Below, piece by piece: positions 14,407-16,570 of a stretch of DNA of 16,570 nucleotides. A model generated the notes under the pieces. The model was not told the origin of the DNA and made no database searches. It was given only the letters and a program-made list of their open reading frames with translations. This stretch comes from Acidobacteriota bacterium (GTDB lineage Bacteria > Acidobacteriota > Terriglobia > Acidiferrales > UBA7541). A program made the position numbers and the translations under genes. The first letter of the stretch is position 1. The number at the start of each line of letters is the position of its first letter. The stretch is from the NCBI GenBank assembly GCA_003131985.1, contig PKWH01000075.1, positions 1 to 16,570 on the forward strand. Direction: 5' to 3'.

Positions 14407-14456
14407 TAGCCGCTTCCGCAGGCGTGCTGGCTCGATACGGCGAACTCAGGCGTGCA

Positions 14457-16570
14457 TCAGGGTTTGACCTGTTCGAGTTCCTGTGCCGCAGAGTTGATCA
14501 GCGCGGCTTCGTTTTCAAGTACGGTGGAAGCCCGCGTGATCTCGGAATTGGCTTCGTCCCAGTGTTTTTGCTCGATGGCTTCACGTACTCCGGGAATTGT
14601 CTTGGCGCCGTAACCTGAATAGACGCCGGGCGCGTCGATCATGTGCTTGTACCAGGGGCGGCGGAGCAGCCCTTCTTCAGTCGTTAAGCGGCGTTCACTC
14701 TGCATAAGTTTCTGATTCAAGTCTTGCAGCGTCGCGGCGGGAACTCCGGCGGTCCAGGCTTTTGCGAGAGCGTCATGATAGCGCTGCGCGCCCAGCGTAA
14801 GAGAATCGGCGGCGTTGTCGAGCGGCGAAAAATTCAGATGCGGAGGAACGTCCAGCCGCGGTGGAGCTACGGTCGGATGGCGCGGATCGTTCGTGGCTGA
14901 GAAAAGTCCTTCGTCGAGATTTTTGTTGCGTTCGATGGCCTCGTCCCGCGAAGTGTCCGCAAGCTTTTTAAGTTGCTTCAAGTAGAGATGGATGGTATCG
15001 GCGAAGTCGGTAAATTCAAATGGAAGCAGATCGGAATCGGCCAGGCGCATGATGGCGGTGCCGGCGGTCTGGGACAGCGCGCGGCCATAGACGAAATCCG
15101 TGTCACTGAAATGTGTGTACCAGTAAAAATCGTCGTAAATGGAATGGTAGATCCCACTGTTTCCTTCGCCGCCGTAACCCAAATTCATGGAAGCGATGCC
15201 CAGGTGATCGATGAACGCGGTGTAGTCGCTGCCGGAACCCAAGGCGGGCATACGCAGGTCCGCGCGCTGGCGGAGCTCTTTGCGATCTTCATCGTTGCGC
15301 GCCCGCTCGATTGCGCGGAACAAAGATCGTTGTCGAACGGTAAGCTTGGTCTCCGGATCTTGAATATCGCGAGAGACGCCGTTCATGAAATGTTCGAGGG
15401 ATTGCGAACCGCCCACAAAGAAGTAACCGCGGCCATTGCCGTCGCTATTGATGTAGGCGACTCCGTTCTGCTTAAGCTCCTTGTCGTGAGCTTCGGCCCA
15501 TTCGGTCGAGCCTAGAAGGCCTTCTTCTTCGCCGTCCCATGCGCAATAAATGATGGTGCGCTTGGGGTGCCAGCCTTGCTTCACCAATTCTCCCAACGCA
15601 CGAGCTTCTTCCAACATGGCCACTTGACCGGAGATGGGATCTTCGGCGCCATTCACCCAGCCGTCTTCGTGATTGCCGCGCAGGACCCATTGATCGGGCT
15701 GCTCGGCTCCTGGGATTTTAGCAACGACGTCATATAGCGGCACCATGTCCCAATTGAACGCCAGCTTCAGATGCACTTTCGCGGCGCCCGGACCGACGTG
15801 ATAAGGAATCGCGAGAGTGCCGCGCCATTCTTCCGGCGCCATGGGTCCTTCGAGCGCTGAAAGGAGCGGCTGCGCGTCACCGTAGGAAATCGGCATGACG
15901 GGAATCTTCGTGAATGAAGGATTGTCTTTGATGGGGATTCGCTTGGCGTCGTGAGTAGCGCCGACTCCGGGAGTGAGCGGGTCACCGGGATTCGTAGCTG
16001 GGAAATCCAAGACGCTGCCACGCTGAACGCCGTCGGTGGGACGCATGGGGCCCTTGGGGAAAACGTCCTCGACGGAGTAGCCGTCGTCATGCGGATCGGA
16101 ATAGATCAGGCAGCCGATGGCACCGTGCTCGGCGGCGACTTTGGGTTTGACGCCGCGCCAGGCTCCGCCATATCGCACAATCACGATCGCGCCTTTTACC
16201 GAAACACCGAGGCGGTCCAATTTTTCGTAGTCTTCGGGGACGCCGTAATTGGCGAAGACGAGCGGGGCGGTGACGTCGCCGTCAATCGAATAGGCATTGT
16301 ACGTGGGTAACTGCTCGTTCTGCTGATTCGACGTGGGGTCGGCGGAGACGGGCGGCTCCTGGAGCTTGGCCGTGAATTTTGTGGGCGACACCATTTCGAG
16401 CAAGCGTTCCTTGGGAGTGGGGAAAAGCACCTCGAAAGTCTCAATGTGGGCGTCCCATCCCCAGGCTTTGAACTGCGAAAGTATCCACTCGGCATTTTGC
16501 TTGTCGTAAGCGGAGCCCAAATGATGAGGGTGCGCGGTGAGGCGCTGCATGTAAGCGCGCTGATTATCGG
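14457..16570 (-). CDS. M28B metallopeptidase, PSMA/glutamate-carboxypeptidase-II-like (5' end outside window)
   Basis: The frame stays open through the right edge (DNQRAYMQRLTAHPHHLGS), so the N-terminus is missing. Numbering from Met at 16550, a PA domain (about 80-265) precedes the peptidase core with two-zinc ligands His294, Asp304, Glu342, Asp370 and His469 and catalytic Glu341; spacings match PSMA (H377, D387, E424/E425, D453, H553) almost exactly. A C-terminal dimerisation domain follows. Family members are exported or membrane-bound exopeptidases cutting C-terminal or N-terminal residues. The PSMA glutamate-binding Lys699 and the S1 arginines appear replaced, so glutamate specificity is unlikely. 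Whether it trims wall peptides or general peptides is open. Confidence 0.95.
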   Translation of the reverse strand, partial: DNQRAYMQRLTAHPHHLGSAYDKQNAEWILSQFKAWGWDAHIETFEVLFPTPKERLLEMVSPTKFTAKLQEPPVSADPTSNQQNEQLPTYNAYSIDGDVTAPLVFANYGVPEDYEKLDRLGVSVKGAIVIVRYGGAWRGVKPKVAAEHGAIGCLIYSDPHDDGYSVEDVFPKGPMRPTDGVQRGSVLDFPATNPGDPLTPGVGATHDAKRIPIKDNPSFTKIPVMPISYGDAQPLLSALEGPMAPEEWRGTLAIPYHVGPGAAKVHLKLAFNWDMVPLYDVVAKIPGAEQPDQWVLRGNHEDGWVNGAEDPISGQVAMLEEARALGELVKQGWHPKRTIIYCAWDGEEEGLLGSTEWAEAHDKELKQNGVAYINSDGNGRGYFFVGGSQSLEHFMNGVSRDIQDPETKLTVRQRSLFRAIERARNDEDRKELRQRADLRMPALGSGSDYTAFIDHLGIASMNLGYGGEGNSGIYHSIYDDFYWYTHFSDTDFVYGRALSQTAGTAIMRLADSDLLPFEFTDFADTIHLYLKQLKKLADTSRDEAIERNKNLDEGLFSATNDPRHPTVAPPRLDVPPHLNFSPLDNAADSLTLGAQRYHDALAKAWTAGVPAATLQDLNQKLMQSERRLTTEEGLLRRPWYKHMIDAPGVYSGYGAKTIPGVREAIEQKHWDEANSEITRASTVLENEAALINSAAQELEQVKP

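Noticed and set aside
14407..14456. Terminator or element between the small Cys protein and the peptidase
   Set aside because: Only a 9-bp direct repeat (CAGGCGTGC at 14419 and 14447) is seen; no hairpin with a T-run and likely chance.
14973..15515. 180-aa + strand open frame opposite the M28 peptidase
   Set aside because: Antisense to conserved zinc-ligand region; no independent evidence.
1..16570. CRISPR arrays, tRNA/rRNA genes, insertion sequences, integrases
   Set aside because: No spaced direct repeats, no cloverleaf or rRNA-like stretch, and no transposase or integrase motif was recognised by reading.

Overview
The window looks like chromosomal DNA of a Gram-negative-type, moderately GC-rich bacterium, most probably an Acidobacteriota (Terriglobia-like). 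The basis is the gene mix: exported muropeptide hydrolases, a NagZ/serine-hydrolase fusion, a signal-less BtuF-like protein, and small membrane or Cys-rich proteins of a style I associate with acidobacteria. This assignment is an inference. No mobile element, CRISPR array, rRNA or tRNA was seen.

Layout: (1) 1-142: the tail of an upstream + strand gene and a strong + strand terminator. (2) 115-2901, minus strand: murQ then murA, 1 nt apart, followed by a small exported hypothetical. (3) 2996-5905, minus strand: an exported NagZ (GH3) joined to an AmiE/beta-lactamase-fold serine hydrolase. (4) 5971-8987, plus strand: NamZ (DUF1343/GH171), divergent from nagZ across 65 bp, then a PP-loop Dph6-like protein and a BtuF-like protein. 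(5) 9002-11895, minus strand: a sodium:solute symporter and an APC amino-acid permease. (6) 11963-14406, plus strand: a possible 36-38 aa peptide, a small two-helix membrane protein, a BadF/NAGK-type amino-sugar kinase, a repeat protein with a 127-residue internal duplication, and a small anchored Cys protein. (7) 14457-16570, minus strand: a PSMA-like M28 peptidase running off the right edge.

Most of the window reads as a cell-wall recycling locus. NamZ would release MurNAc, NagZ would release GlcNAc and the fused hydrolase could strip peptides, all outside the cytoplasm. The symporter could import the free amino sugar and the BadF-type kinase could phosphorylate it. MurQ would then cleave the lactyl ether to GlcNAc-6-P, and MurA, encoded in the same transcript, starts rebuilding the precursor. 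The enzyme set matches the Bacillus subtilis murQ-murP-amiE-nagZ-namZ group, but with a symporter plus ATP-dependent kinase in place of the PTS, as in the Tannerella MurT/MurK solution. The substrates of the transporter and kinase are inferred, not visible in the sequence.

Regulatory structure worth attention: divergent nagZ/namZ promoters that seem to share one self-complementary TATATA -10 box; a perfect 7-bp inverted repeat placed at the start point of a TTGACA-18-TAGCAT promoter before the symporter; a probable near-leaderless namZ start; and a terminator that doubles as the 3' coding end of an opposing gene.
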